In this document: positions 1 to 8,215 of the stretch, piece by piece | Numbering within the stretch: position 1 is the first letter of the stretch | Layout of the letters: each line of letters opens with the position of its first letter | Notes under the pieces: generated by a model | Told to the model about the DNA's origin: nothing | What the model saw: only the letters and a program-made list of their open reading frames with translations | The model's database searches: none | Assembly: GCF_044872765.1 (NCBI RefSeq) | Contig: NZ_CP085253.1 | Span: forward strand, 1,860,001-1,924,000 | Source: Micrococcus sp023147585 | Lineage (GTDB): Bacteria > Actinomycetota > Actinomycetes > Actinomycetales > Micrococcaceae | DNA: 64,000 bases | Direction of reading: 5' to 3' | Translations under genes and position numbers: made by a program

Positions 1-1
1 C

Positions 2-679
2 ATGCAGGGCACCGGCTTCGACGTGCAGCACGACGACGAGATCTACCGCCTCGAGCGGGACGACCTCTACCTCGTGGGCACCTCCGAGGTCGCCCTGGCC
101 GGCTACCACGCGGACGAGATCATGGATCTCTCCGAGGGGCCCGTGCGCTACGCCGGCTGGTCCACGTGCTACCGCCGCGAGGCCGGCTCGGCCGGCAAGG
201 ACACCCGCGGCATCATCCGCGTGCACCAGTTCAACAAGCTCGAGATGTTCGTCTACACCACGCAGGAGGAGGCCGAGGCGGAGCACGCCCGCCTGCTCGC
301 GTGGGAGGAGCAGATGCTCGCGGCCGTCGAGGTCCCCTACCGCGTGATCGACACCGCCGCCGGCGACCTCGGCCTCTCCGCCGCCCGCAAGTTCGACTGC
401 GAGGCGTGGGTCCCCACGCAGGGCACCTACCGAGAGCTGACCTCCACCTCGAACTGCACCACGTTCCAGGCGCGCCGCCTCAACATCCGCGAGCGGATGA
501 AGAATGACGACGGCGCCAAGGGCGGCACCCGCGTGGTCGCCACGCTCAACGGCACGCTGGCCACCACGCGGTGGATCGTCGCGATCCTGGAGAACCACCA
601 GAACGCGGACGGCTCCGTGACCGTGCCGGAGGCGCTGCGCCCCTACGTGGGCGGGCTGGAGCGGTTCGAGGTCCTCTGA
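2..679 (+). CDS. serS: seryl-tRNA synthetase, C-terminal part (5' end outside window)
   Basis: This is the catalytic C-terminal half of a class II seryl-tRNA synthetase, which charges tRNA-Ser with serine in the cytoplasm. The first 225 codons visible run in frame from the window edge, so the N-terminal coiled-coil arm and the true start lie upstream. Motif 2 is seen as the stretch with CYRREAGSAGKDTRG followed by RVHQFNKLEMF (residues about 55-80 of the visible part). Motif 3 is seen as the NGTLATTRW region near the C-terminus, ending with the usual PEALRPYVGG. The internal ATG at base 2 is not the real start. A long perfect palindrome follows the stop codon and may end transcription. Confidence 0.95.
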   Translation: MQGTGFDVQHDDEIYRLERDDLYLVGTSEVALAGYHADEIMDLSEGPVRYAGWSTCYRREAGSAGKDTRGIIRVHQFNKLEMFVYTTQEEAEAEHARLLAWEEQMLAAVEVPYRVIDTAAGDLGLSAARKFDCEAWVPTQGTYRELTSTSNCTTFQARRLNIRERMKNDDGAKGGTRVVATLNGTLATTRWIVAILENHQNADGSVTVPEALRPYVGGLERFEVL

Positions 680-698
680 CCCCGTGCCCCCCCCGGCG

Positions 699-761
699 GA
701 ACGAGGTGTCACGAAGTGTGGGTATGGCGGCCGCATACCCACACTTCGTGACACCTCGTTC
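699..761. repeat. perfect 28-bp palindrome with 7-base loop
   Basis: The arms 699-726 and 734-761 are perfectly complementary over 28 bases and enclose the loop GCGGCCG. The arms are less GC-rich than the surrounding genes. The element lies 20 bases after serS and 74 bases before the HAD gene. It could serve as a strong terminator, but the perfect stem and the absence of a T-tract also fit an intergenic repeat or miniature mobile element. Confidence 0.9.
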
Positions 762-834
762 GGGGGTGAGGGGGCGTCCCGGCTGTTCACCCGCGCGTCG
801 CTGTCCCGTCCGGGCCGTGTGGTTGGGTGGGGCC

Positions 835-1677
835 ATGACCAAGAAGCTCGTATGCCTGGATGTGGACGGAACGATCGTGGACCACGACGGGCACCTGCAT
901 GAGCCCGTGCGTGAGGCCGTCAAGGCCGTCGTCGCGGCGGGCCACCACGTCGTGATCGCCACGGGGCGCTCCCGCGGGGCCACGCTGCCGGTGGGGGAGT
1001 CCCTCGGGATCGACGCCGGCTACATGGTCTGCTCGAACGGCGGCATCACCCTGCGCCTGGACCGCGGCCTGGAGGACGGCTACGAGGTGACGGACTGCCG
1101 CACGTTCGAGCCGCGCTCCGTGCTCACGCAGCTGCGTCGCCGCCTGCCCAGCGCGAAGTACGCCGTGGAGGTCCCGGACGGCCGGTTCCTCTCCACCGAG
1201 CGCTTCCAGGACGCCTCCTTCGGCGTGGACGCTACGGGCACCACGTTCGACGCGCTCATGGACGCCACCGCCGTGCGCCTCGTGGTGTTCTCCACGGACT
1301 CCTCGGCTGAGGAGTTCGGCCGCGCGGTGGAGGGCATCGGCCTCTCCGGCGTGACGTACTCCGTGGGCTGGACGGCGTGGCTGGACGTCGCCGCGGCGGG
1401 CGTCACGAAGGCCTCGGCGCTGGAGGGGCTGCGCACCGTGCTCCACGTGGGCATCGAGGACACCGTGGCGGTCGGGGACGGCCGCAACGACCTCGAGATG
1501 CTGCGCTGGGCCGGCCGCGGCGTGGCCATGGGCCAGGCCGTGCGCGAGGTCAAGGAGGCCGCGGACGAGGTGACCGGCGGGGTGGACGACCACGGCCTCG
1601 CGGACGTGCTGTGGTCGCTCGTCCCGGAGGCCGACCGCCCCGCGGGCGTGCGCGTGCAGGAGCCGGCGGCCGTCTGA
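835..1677 (+). CDS. HAD-superfamily phosphatase (Cof-like)
   Basis: This protein of 280 residues belongs to the HAD superfamily, Cof/IIB group, whose members dephosphorylate sugar phosphates and related metabolites in the cytosol. The nucleophile motif DVDGT lies at residues 9-13 and the C-terminal metal-binding motif GDGRNDLEM at about 214-222, with a cap domain between them. In Actinobacteria such a gene commonly follows serS, as here. The ATG at 835 was chosen because the family N-terminus (KLVCLDVDGT) begins just after it; the longer frame upstream runs back through the palindrome and is not coding. The exact substrate cannot be read from sequence. Confidence 0.9.
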   Translation: MTKKLVCLDVDGTIVDHDGHLHEPVREAVKAVVAAGHHVVIATGRSRGATLPVGESLGIDAGYMVCSNGGITLRLDRGLEDGYEVTDCRTFEPRSVLTQLRRRLPSAKYAVEVPDGRFLSTERFQDASFGVDATGTTFDALMDATAVRLVVFSTDSSAEEFGRAVEGIGLSGVTYSVGWTAWLDVAAAGVTKASALEGLRTVLHVGIEDTVAVGDGRNDLEMLRWAGRGVAMGQAVREVKEAADEVTGGVDDHGLADVLWSLVPEADRPAGVRVQEPAAV

Positions 1678-1680
1678 CGG

Positions 1681-1778
1681 CCCACCGGCGCTGACCCTGA
1701 TGCTCCCGCCGCTACCCGGCTGGCGCGGCGGCTGGAACGCAGGGGTCAGCCGTCAGCGGGGAGTCGGGCGCCGGTGGG
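1681..1778. terminator. nested inverted repeats between convergent genes
   Basis: Outer arms CCCACCGGCG (1681-1690) and CGCCGGTGGG (1769-1778) enclose inner arms around 1691-1698 and 1741-1749. The position between two convergent genes fits a bidirectional terminator. There is no T-tract. Confidence 0.5.
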
Positions 1779-1797
1779 CTGCAGGGGGAGGGCTGTC

Positions 1798-2430
1798 TCA
1801 GGCGGCATCGACGAGGCCCAGCAGCCGCGCGGCAGCCGGCCGGCAGGCGTGCTCCTCGTTCCAGAACGCGCGCTGCGTCGCCTGGGACACCGCCTGCACC
1901 GTGATCCCCAGTGCTTCGGCGGCGGGCCTCTGCTGGCCGCGCACGCCGGGGACGAGCAGGTCCAGCACGGCCCACTCCGCCTCGGTGCGTGTCCACACGA
2001 GCTGGCCCACCAGTTTGAGCACCGCCTCGGCCTCCGCCGCGGCCGTCTCGTCCCGGCCCCGCACGGCCAGCGGGATGCGCGCGGTGGAGAGGGCGGCCGC
2101 CTCCACGGCGCGGCGCGCGGCGGAGAGCGCCGGCCCGCCGGCGTCGTGGACGTCCCCGGACTCCGGCAGGCCCGGCGTCCCGTCCGCGTGCATCACGCCC
2201 CCGACGCCGACCCCCACGTTCCAGCGCCGCTCCCGCAGCGCGCGCAGCGCCACGTCCACGGCGAGGGCAGGGTCCTCGACCGCGCCGATCAGCTCGTCGC
2301 CCACGGAACGCTGGAAGGGCAGCGCCGCCGCCGCCTCGAGCCCGGGCACTGCGTCCAGGCTGCGCAGGAAGGCGTCCACGCGATCGCCGGCGTCGGGGGT
2401 GTCCCGCTGGTTGAGGGTGAGCACGAGCAT
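1798..2430 (-). CDS. SatD-like protein with C-terminal helix-turn-helix
   Basis: This 210-residue protein resembles the SatD/actinobacterial family in which an N-terminal alpha/beta domain is followed by a helix-turn-helix. The N-terminal half has the VGDELIGAVEDP stretch and the region around 150-190 (EAEWAVLDLLVPG, then AAEALGITVQAVSQATQRA) reads as a sigma-70 region 4-like or MarR-like DNA-binding helix pair. The start ATG at 2430 sits seven bases after a CACAAT hexamer, which predicts a leaderless mRNA. It follows ppa on the same strand but a strong hairpin separates them. The role is unknown. Confidence 0.7.
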   Translation of the reverse strand: MLVLTLNQRDTPDAGDRVDAFLRSLDAVPGLEAAAALPFQRSVGDELIGAVEDPALAVDVALRALRERRWNVGVGVGGVMHADGTPGLPESGDVHDAGGPALSAARRAVEAAALSTARIPLAVRGRDETAAAEAEAVLKLVGQLVWTRTEAEWAVLDLLVPGVRGQQRPAAEALGITVQAVSQATQRAFWNEEHACRPAAARLLGLVDAA

Positions 2431-2437
2431 GCGCTCG

Positions 2438-2443
2438 ATTGTG
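2438..2443 (-). promoter_or_regulatory. -10 element of the SatD-like gene (leaderless)
   Basis: On the minus strand CACAAT is followed by a seven-base gap and then ATG, placing the transcription start at the start codon. Confidence 0.5.
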
Positions 2444-2451
2444 CCAGCGCA

Positions 2452-2491
2452 GACGGCGGCCGCCCACCCGGATGGGTGAGCGGCCGCCGTC
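2452..2491 (-). terminator. hairpin terminator after ppa
   Basis: The arms GACGGCGGCCGC (2452-2463) and GCGGCCGCCGTC (2480-2491) are perfectly complementary, and an inner CACCC/GGGTG stem extends the hairpin. It lies 38 bases past the ppa stop, in front of the next gene's promoter. Confidence 0.7.
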
Positions 2492-2528
2492 GTGCGTGGC
2501 GCGGGACGCGCCGGGGGTGGTCCGGGGG

Positions 2529-3116
2529 TCAGCGGCCCTGCGGCACGTCGGTCTCGGAGCCCTCCTCGGTGGCCGGCTCGGCCTCCTCGGTGTCCACGTC
2601 GCGGCCCTGCGGCTCGTCGGACGGGGAGTGCTCACCGGCGGCGGCGAAGCGCTCGATGGAGGCTTCGAGCTCCTTCTCGGCGTCCGCGCGGCCCTGCCAG
2701 CCCTCGGCCTTGACCCACTTGCCCGGCTCGAGGTCCTTGTAGCGGGTGAAGAAGTGCTCGATCTCCTGCTTGAGGGACTCCTCGACGTCCTCGAGCTCCA
2801 CGATGTGGTCGAACCGCTTGTCTGCGGGGACGCACAGCAGCTTGGCGTCGCCGCCGCCGTCGTCGGTCATGTTGAACACGCCGACCGGACGGGCCTCCAC
2901 GATGCAGCCGGGCACCAGGTCGAAGCCCGGCAGGAACACGAGGGCGTCCAGCGGGTCGCCGTCCTCGCCGAGGGTGTTCTCGAAGTAGCCGTAGTGCGTG
3001 GGGTACTGCATCGAGGTGAACAGCACGCGATCCAGGCGCAGGCGGCCGGTCTCGTGGTCGAACTCGTACTTCACGCGGGAGCCCGCGGGGATCTCGATGG
3101 TGACGTCGTGCGCCAT
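2529..3116 (-). CDS. ppa: inorganic pyrophosphatase with acidic C-terminal tail
   Basis: This family I soluble pyrophosphatase hydrolyses PPi to phosphate and drives biosynthetic reactions. The signature DGDPLD lies at residues 52-57 and the other metal ligands are present (VPADKR near 95). The core of about 165 residues matches the usual bacterial size, and a further 30 residues rich in Glu, Asp and Ser form an unusual acidic tail. The start ATG at 3116 is preceded by GAAGGAGA at good ribosome-binding distance. A TAGGCT hexamer about 65 bases upstream is a possible -10. The neighbourhood of ppa next to dacB and tilS is typical of Actinobacteria. Confidence 0.95.
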   Translation of the reverse strand: MAHDVTIEIPAGSRVKYEFDHETGRLRLDRVLFTSMQYPTHYGYFENTLGEDGDPLDALVFLPGFDLVPGCIVEARPVGVFNMTDDGGGDAKLLCVPADKRFDHIVELEDVEESLKQEIEHFFTRYKDLEPGKWVKAEGWQGRADAEKELEASIERFAAAGEHSPSDEPQGRDVDTEEAEPATEEGSETDVPQGR

Positions 3117-3219
3117 GGCTTCTCCTTCAGACAGGGGCGATTCCCGGACGGCGGGCGCGCCGCCCGGCGGAACTGTGGCCAGCCTACCGCCGCGCCCCGC
3201 CACTGCGCCGGAGGGGCGC

Positions 3220-3557
3220 GTGAGGCAGGGCACCCGCGGCTGGGCGTGGGCGCTGATCGTCCTGGGCTCCTGGCCGCGGCGACCGCACTGGCACTGCTCC
3301 TGGGAGGACGGGGCGGAGAGGTGGGCGAGGGGTCCGCCACGACCGCCCCCGCGCCGCCGGCCACGTCCTCCGAAGCGGTCCCGGGCGGGCCCGCGACTCC
3401 CTCCTCCACCGGCTCCCCCCGGGTCACCAGCTCCGTGCGCCTCAGGGACGGCTGCCTCGCGGCGGAGCGCGGCACGGAGGTGCGCGGCGTGGACGGTCGC
3501 CACCTGATGTGCACGTGGGGCGACGGCGGGTACGCGTGGACCGAGGTCGCCAGCTGA
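3220..3557 (+). pseudogene. small membrane-anchored protein, apparent single-base deletion
   Basis: A GTG at 3220 with a GGAGGGG ribosome-binding site starts VRQGTRGWAWALIVLGS, the first half of a signal anchor. The second half, LAAATALALLLGG, and the rest of the protein (ending in MCTWGDGGYAWTEVAS) continue in another frame up to the TGA at 3557. Adding one base near 3270 would join both into a 112-residue protein with one membrane segment, a Thr/Pro/Ser-rich linker and a small Cys-containing domain. An intact but weaker alternative starts at GTG 3246 (103 residues). The break may be a sequence error or a true mutation. No function is recognised. Confidence 0.45.
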
Positions 3558-3618
3558 GACGGCGCCGTCACCGGCACGTCTTTGCACCTGCAACCGCGGG
3601 TCCGTCATCATGGTCGGC

Positions 3619-4143
3619 ATGGCCCTCACCGATCACGACCTCCAGGACAACCTCGACCAGCAGCGCGCGCTGTACGGGCAGCCGCTGGGCGAGCGGTTCG
3701 GCGTCCTGCGTGAGGCGTACGGGGTCAGCCAGCGGGCCCTGGCCGGGGTCCTCGGCCTGTCCGCGCCGATGCTCTCCCAGCTCGGCTCCGGGCAGCGGAT
3801 CAAGATCGGCAACCCCGCCGTCTACGCGCGCCTCGTCATGCTCGAGGAGCGCATGGGAGAGGGCGACCGCGCCGCCGTGCTGGAGGAGGTCCGCGCGTCG
3901 GACCCCGTGCTGACCACGCGCGTGCGTGCGGTCACCGGTGACGGTGCGGCGGCGACGTCGGACGCGCGCCTCGATGACGCCGGACCCGACGCCTTCGCCG
4001 CGGCCCATCACCACCGGGCGAGCGCGGCGCAGTGGGACGCGGTGCTCGAGGCCGCGCGCCGCAGCGGCGCGGACGAGCTCGTCGCCCTCTTCTCCGCGGC
4101 CCGGTCCGTCGCCGCGGGCGACGCCACCCCGGTGGCGTCGTGA
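3619..4143 (+). CDS. XRE-like DNA-binding protein
   Basis: This 174-residue protein has a Cro/C1-type helix-turn-helix at about residues 22-62 (FGVLREAYGVSQRALAGVLG followed by a second helix with SAPMLSQLGSG). The remaining Ala-rich part has no recognised domain. The ATG at 3619 is preferred over that at 3610 because a CATCAT hexamer ends seven bases before it, as in other leaderless starts of this window. Its stop codon overlaps the dacB start by GTGA, so the two genes are co-transcribed. Target genes are unknown. Confidence 0.75.
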   Translation: MALTDHDLQDNLDQQRALYGQPLGERFGVLREAYGVSQRALAGVLGLSAPMLSQLGSGQRIKIGNPAVYARLVMLEERMGEGDRAAVLEEVRASDPVLTTRVRAVTGDGAAATSDARLDDAGPDAFAAAHHHRASAAQWDAVLEAARRSGADELVALFSAARSVAAGDATPVAS

Positions 4144-5609
4144 CCGACCGCCGCTCCGATCGCACGATCGTCGTCCTCTGCGTGCTGCTGGCGCTGGCCG
4201 TGGCCACCCTGCTCGGCATGCTGGCCCGGGACTTCCTGCTCCCGCGGCTGGCCTCGGGGCCCGCCCCCTCGGCGGTCTGGTCCGCCCCCGCCCCGTCCCC
4301 CTCCCCGACGACGACGCCGTCCCCCTCCCCGACGCCACGGGCCTCGACCTCGGCCCCGGGGGAGGTGCCCTCGGCCGCCGCGGTGGCGGACGCGGTCGAG
4401 CCGGGGCTGGCGGCGGCCCCGGGGGTGGCGTCCGCGGAGTTCCGTGACCTCGCCACGGGGCGGGTGCTGTTCTCCCGGCGCGCGGACGAGCCGGTCGCGC
4501 CGGCGTCGGCCATGAAGCTCCTGACGGCCGCGGCCGCCGTGGACGCGCTCGGCCCGGACGCCGCTCTCACCACCCGCGTGGTCGCCCGTCCGGCGGCGGA
4601 CGGTGGAGCCACGGAACTGGTGCTCGTCGGCGGCGGCGACGTCCTGCTCGGCACGGGGGCCTCGGACCCTTCGAGCGTGGCGGGCCGCGCCGGCCTGCGC
4701 ACCCTCGCGGAGCGGACCCTGGCCGGGCTGGACGAGCGCGGCGTCACCGGCCGGGTGGTGGTGAGCACGGACCTGCGCCTGTTCGAGGACGAGGCCCCGC
4801 TCAACCCGGCGTGGTCCACGGGGATGGTGGAGAGCGGCAACATCGCCCCTGTCCAGCCGCTGGCCACCTACGGCGGGCGGGCCACGCCGGGGACCGGACA
4901 GGACCGGCTGGCGGACCCGGCCGCGTCCGCGGCCCGCACCTTCCAGGCCGAGCTCGCCGCCCTCGCGGAGGACGCGGCGGAGGCGGGCGAGGGCGGCGTC
5001 GAGGTGGCCGTGCGGGAGGAGGTCCCCGCGACGCAGGCGCCCCGCGAGGAGGTGCGCGCGGCCGCGTCCGTGGCGGAGGTGACGTCCGCTCCCGTCCGCG
5101 CGCAGGTCGAGCACATGCTCATGCACTCGGAGAACCAGGTGGCCGAGGCCCTCGCGCACACCGCGGCCGCGGCGGCCGGGCTCCCCGCCACCCACGACGG
5201 CGCCGCCGCGCTCCTCGAGCGTCGGGTCGCGGCGCTGGGCGTGGACACGGCGGGCATGGACGTCGTGGACGCCTCCGGCCTCGCCGCCGCCAACCGGGTG
5301 AGCCCGGAGCAGCTCGTGGAGGTGGTGACGGGGCTCTCGGCGGGGCCGGCCCAGGACGGGGTGCTGGACGCGCTGCCGCGCCCCGGCGAGGACTCCACGC
5401 TGGGCGAGCGCTTCCCGTCCCCGCCCGCGCGCGGCGCCGTGGCCGCCAAGACCGGCACCCTCGACCAGACGGTCTCCCTCACCGGCACCGTCACCACGAC
5501 GTCGGGGCGGGTGCTCGCGTTCAGCGTGGTGTGCTCCGAGGTCGACTGGCAGATCGAGCCGGCGCGGGCGGCGATCGACGAGGCGGTGGCCGCGGTCGCC
5601 GCCCTGTGA
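4140..5609 (+). CDS. dacB: D-alanyl-D-alanine carboxypeptidase/endopeptidase (PBP4 type)
   Basis: This penicillin-binding protein trims the terminal D-Ala from peptidoglycan stem peptides and may cleave cross-links outside the membrane. It has 489 residues: an N-terminal membrane anchor at about 10-30, a Pro/Ser/Thr linker, then the serine peptidase S13 domain. The three active-site motifs are visible: SAMK near 122, SEN near 330 and KTG near 437. The GTG start at 4140 overlaps the preceding regulator. Nothing appears missing. The order ppa-dacB-metalloprotease-tilS-hpt is shared with other Actinobacteria as I recall it. Confidence 0.93.
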   Translation: MTDRRSDRTIVVLCVLLALAVATLLGMLARDFLLPRLASGPAPSAVWSAPAPSPSPTTTPSPSPTPRASTSAPGEVPSAAAVADAVEPGLAAAPGVASAEFRDLATGRVLFSRRADEPVAPASAMKLLTAAAAVDALGPDAALTTRVVARPAADGGATELVLVGGGDVLLGTGASDPSSVAGRAGLRTLAERTLAGLDERGVTGRVVVSTDLRLFEDEAPLNPAWSTGMVESGNIAPVQPLATYGGRATPGTGQDRLADPAASAARTFQAELAALAEDAAEAGEGGVEVAVREEVPATQAPREEVRAAASVAEVTSAPVRAQVEHMLMHSENQVAEALAHTAAAAAGLPATHDGAAALLERRVAALGVDTAGMDVVDASGLAAANRVSPEQLVEVVTGLSAGPAQDGVLDALPRPGEDSTLGERFPSPPARGAVAAKTGTLDQTVSLTGTVTTTSGRVLAFSVVCSEVDWQIEPARAAIDEAVAAVAAL

Positions 5610-5660
5610 GCGGGCACCGGACCCGGTCCCGTGCCCGGCGCCTGTGATGGGATGGGCCGC

Positions 5661-6878
5661 ATGAGCGCAGACCAGCCCCGCATGGCCGGCGGCCCCACCG
5701 CCGGCCCGGCCGCACCCGCCGTGCACCCCGTGGACTGGGCGTTCGCCGCCCGCACGGCCGAGGCCCTCACCGTGGCCGGGCCGCGCATCTCCGCGCGGGA
5801 GGCGCGCGGGGAGGCCGAGGGCCTCCGTGTGGCCGCGGCGGCTTCCGTGCCGCACGTCCACCGGCTGACCGGACTCGAGGCGGCCCGGGACCTGCTCGAC
5901 TCCCAGGTGCTCGTGGTGGACCGCCCCACGTGGTCCCGCGCGAACACGCAGTCCTTCGCGGCGCTTTTGGGCCCCACGTTCGCACACCTGCAGGCCACGC
6001 GCCCGGCTGAGTACGAGGCAGCCACCACGCCCGTCGCGACGCGCGCCACCGCCCTGGAGATGGGCGGCATCCTCGCGTGGCTCTCCGCCAAGGTGCTCGG
6101 CCAGTACGACCCGTTCAGCGCCCTCCCGGGGCCCGACGGCGTCCCCGCCGGCCCCGCGGGCGGCCGCCTGATGCTCGTGGCGCCGAACGTGGTGCAGGTG
6201 CGCCGCGAGATCCACGTGGACCCCGCCGACTTCCGGCTCTGGGTGTGCCTGCACGAGCAGACCCACCGGGTCCAGTTCGCCGCCGCCCCGTGGCTGCGCG
6301 GGCACCTGCGGTCGGAGATCACCGGGCTCACCGGCGGGCTGTTCGACAAGGCCGAGTCCCTGCCCGAGCGGCTGCGCTCCGCCCTGGCTGCCGCGAACCC
6401 CCTGGCGGGGTCCGTGCGGGGTCGGGGCGGCGGCGTCGCGAGCCACGCCGGCGGGGAGGCGGGCCCGGCTGTGACGTCGGGCCGGCCGAGCCTGGGCCTG
6501 CTCGGCGCGTTCCAGGACGAGGAGGACCGGGAGCGCCTGTCCCGCGTGACCGCCGTGATGTCCCTGCTCGAGGGCCACGCGAACGTCGTCATGGACGCCG
6601 TGGACTCCTCCGTCGTGTCCTCCGTCAAGACCATCCGCCGCCGCTTCGACGAGCGCGGGGACCGCCGCTCCGCGGTGGACCGGGCGATCCGCCGGATCCT
6701 GGGGATGGACGCCAAGATGGCCCAGTACCGGGACGGCCAGCGGTTCGTGGACGCCGTGGTCGGGGAGATCGGCATGGACGGGTTCAACGTGGTGTGGGAC
6801 GCCCCGGAGCTGCTGCCGAGCGAGGCGGAGATCCATGCGCCCGAGACGTGGGTGGCGCGGATCCGCGCCGAGGCCTGA
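5661..6878 (+). CDS. zinc-dependent metalloprotease-like protein (DUF2342/F420-associated type)
   Basis: This 405-residue protein belongs to the actinobacterial family often labelled coenzyme F420 biosynthesis-associated protein, a name that comes from gene context and is not proof of function. A zinc-binding HEQTHRVQF motif lies at about residues 198-206 and a second conserved block with EGHANVVMD near 305 resembles the third ligand region of a gluzincin-like fold. It lies between dacB and tilS on the same strand. The ATG at 5661 was preferred; an earlier GTG at 5631 would add ten residues without support. The substrate is not known. Confidence 0.8.
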   Translation: MSADQPRMAGGPTAGPAAPAVHPVDWAFAARTAEALTVAGPRISAREARGEAEGLRVAAAASVPHVHRLTGLEAARDLLDSQVLVVDRPTWSRANTQSFAALLGPTFAHLQATRPAEYEAATTPVATRATALEMGGILAWLSAKVLGQYDPFSALPGPDGVPAGPAGGRLMLVAPNVVQVRREIHVDPADFRLWVCLHEQTHRVQFAAAPWLRGHLRSEITGLTGGLFDKAESLPERLRSALAAANPLAGSVRGRGGGVASHAGGEAGPAVTSGRPSLGLLGAFQDEEDRERLSRVTAVMSLLEGHANVVMDAVDSSVVSSVKTIRRRFDERGDRRSAVDRAIRRILGMDAKMAQYRDGQRFVDAVVGEIGMDGFNVVWDAPELLPSEAEIHAPETWVARIRAEA

Positions 6879-6891
6879 CGGGTCCGCTCCG

Positions 6892-8163
6892 GTGACGCTC
6901 CCCGCCCTGGACGCGGTCACCCCGTGGCCGCGGCGCGCCCGCTGGCCGGGGGCCCTCCACCGCGCCGTGGCCGCGGTGCGGACGGTCCTCGGACCGGACG
7001 CCGACGGCGGCGCGACCGGTGGGCGCGGGTCGTCTCGGGCGCGGGCCGAGGAGGGCGCGCAGGCCCCCCGGGCACTCGTGGCGCTGTCCGGCGGGGCGGA
7101 CTCCCTGGCCCTCGCGGTGACCTGCGCCGTGCTGACGGCGACGCGCGCCGGGCGGCCGCTGGGTCCGGTGGGCGCCGTCGTGGTGGACCACGGGCTGCAG
7201 GACGGCAGCGCGGCGGTCGCGGCGGCCGCCGCGCAGGTCGCCCGCGGCCTCTGCCTGGACCCCGTCACCGTGACGCCCGTGCGGGTGGTCCCCGCGGGGG
7301 ACGGCCCCGAGGCCGCGGCCCGCACCGCGCGTCGGGAGGCTCTGGCCCGCGCCGCCGAGGCCGCGTCCGCCGACGCCCTCGCCCTCGTGCTCACCGCGCA
7401 CACCGCCGACGACCAGGCCGAGCAGGTGCTCCTCGGTCTCGCCCGAGGATCCGGCACCCGGTCGCTCGCGGGGATCCCGACGCGCGGGACCCTGCCCGGC
7501 GGCATCCCCGTGGCCCGGCCCCTGCTCGGCCTCACCCGGGCGGACACCGAGGCGATCTGCCGGTGGGCCGGGATCGCCTGGTTCGAGGACCCCCACAACC
7601 GGGCCCCGGCCCTGCTGCGCTCGCGGATCCGCACCCGCGTCCTGCCGGCCCTCGAGGACCCCGACGCCGGCCTCGGCCCCGGCGTGCGCGACGCCCTCAC
7701 GCGCACCGCCGCCCTGGCCGCCGAGGACGCCGACGCCCTCGACGCGTGGGCCGGTCGGGAGTTCGCGGGCCTGCTCCTGGGGGACGCGCGTGCCGCTGCG
7801 GGTGCTCCGGACCCCGTGGCCGAGGCGGGGCGCCCCGTGGGGGAGGCGCCCGGCGTCGTGGTGGCGCTCGATCTGGACGGGCTGGCCGCCCTGCCGCCGG
7901 CGGTGCGCCGCCGGGTGATCGTCCGCGCCGCCCGCCGGGCGGGGGCGGAGGACCTCTCTCGGGAACGGGTGCTCGCCGTGGAGACCCTCGTCACGGGGGC
8001 CCGCCGGGGCGGCACGTCGGCCGGTCCCGTGGAGCTGGCCGGCGGCGTGCGTGCGGTCCGGGAGGGGCCCGGAGTGACGTGCGTCGCGGAGTCCTCCGGG
8101 CAGGCCGACGGTGGGGGCCCGTGTGCCAGACTGGTCCTCATCCCCCGACGCCCCGGCTGCTGA
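6892..8163 (+). CDS. tilS: tRNA(Ile)-lysidine synthetase
   Basis: TilS modifies C34 of the CAU-anticodon isoleucine tRNA to lysidine, so that it reads AUA. The ATP-binding P-loop SGGADS is at about residues 66-71 and is followed by VVVDHGLQDGS and the HTADDQAEQ region, all typical of the N-type ATP pyrophosphatase domain. At 423 residues it has the usual core and a degenerate C-terminal domain. The GTG at 6892 is the likely start because it follows the previous gene by 13 bases. It is followed by hpt, a widespread pairing. Confidence 0.93.
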   Translation: MTLPALDAVTPWPRRARWPGALHRAVAAVRTVLGPDADGGATGGRGSSRARAEEGAQAPRALVALSGGADSLALAVTCAVLTATRAGRPLGPVGAVVVDHGLQDGSAAVAAAAAQVARGLCLDPVTVTPVRVVPAGDGPEAAARTARREALARAAEAASADALALVLTAHTADDQAEQVLLGLARGSGTRSLAGIPTRGTLPGGIPVARPLLGLTRADTEAICRWAGIAWFEDPHNRAPALLRSRIRTRVLPALEDPDAGLGPGVRDALTRTAALAAEDADALDAWAGREFAGLLLGDARAAAGAPDPVAEAGRPVGEAPGVVVALDLDGLAALPPAVRRRVIVRAARRAGAEDLSRERVLAVETLVTGARRGGTSAGPVELAGGVRAVREGPGVTCVAESSGQADGGGPCARLVLIPRRPGC

Positions 8164-8215
8164 CCGCGACCCGGCGCCGGCCCCACCCGCACGAGCACCC
8201 AGGAGCGGCACCCGC

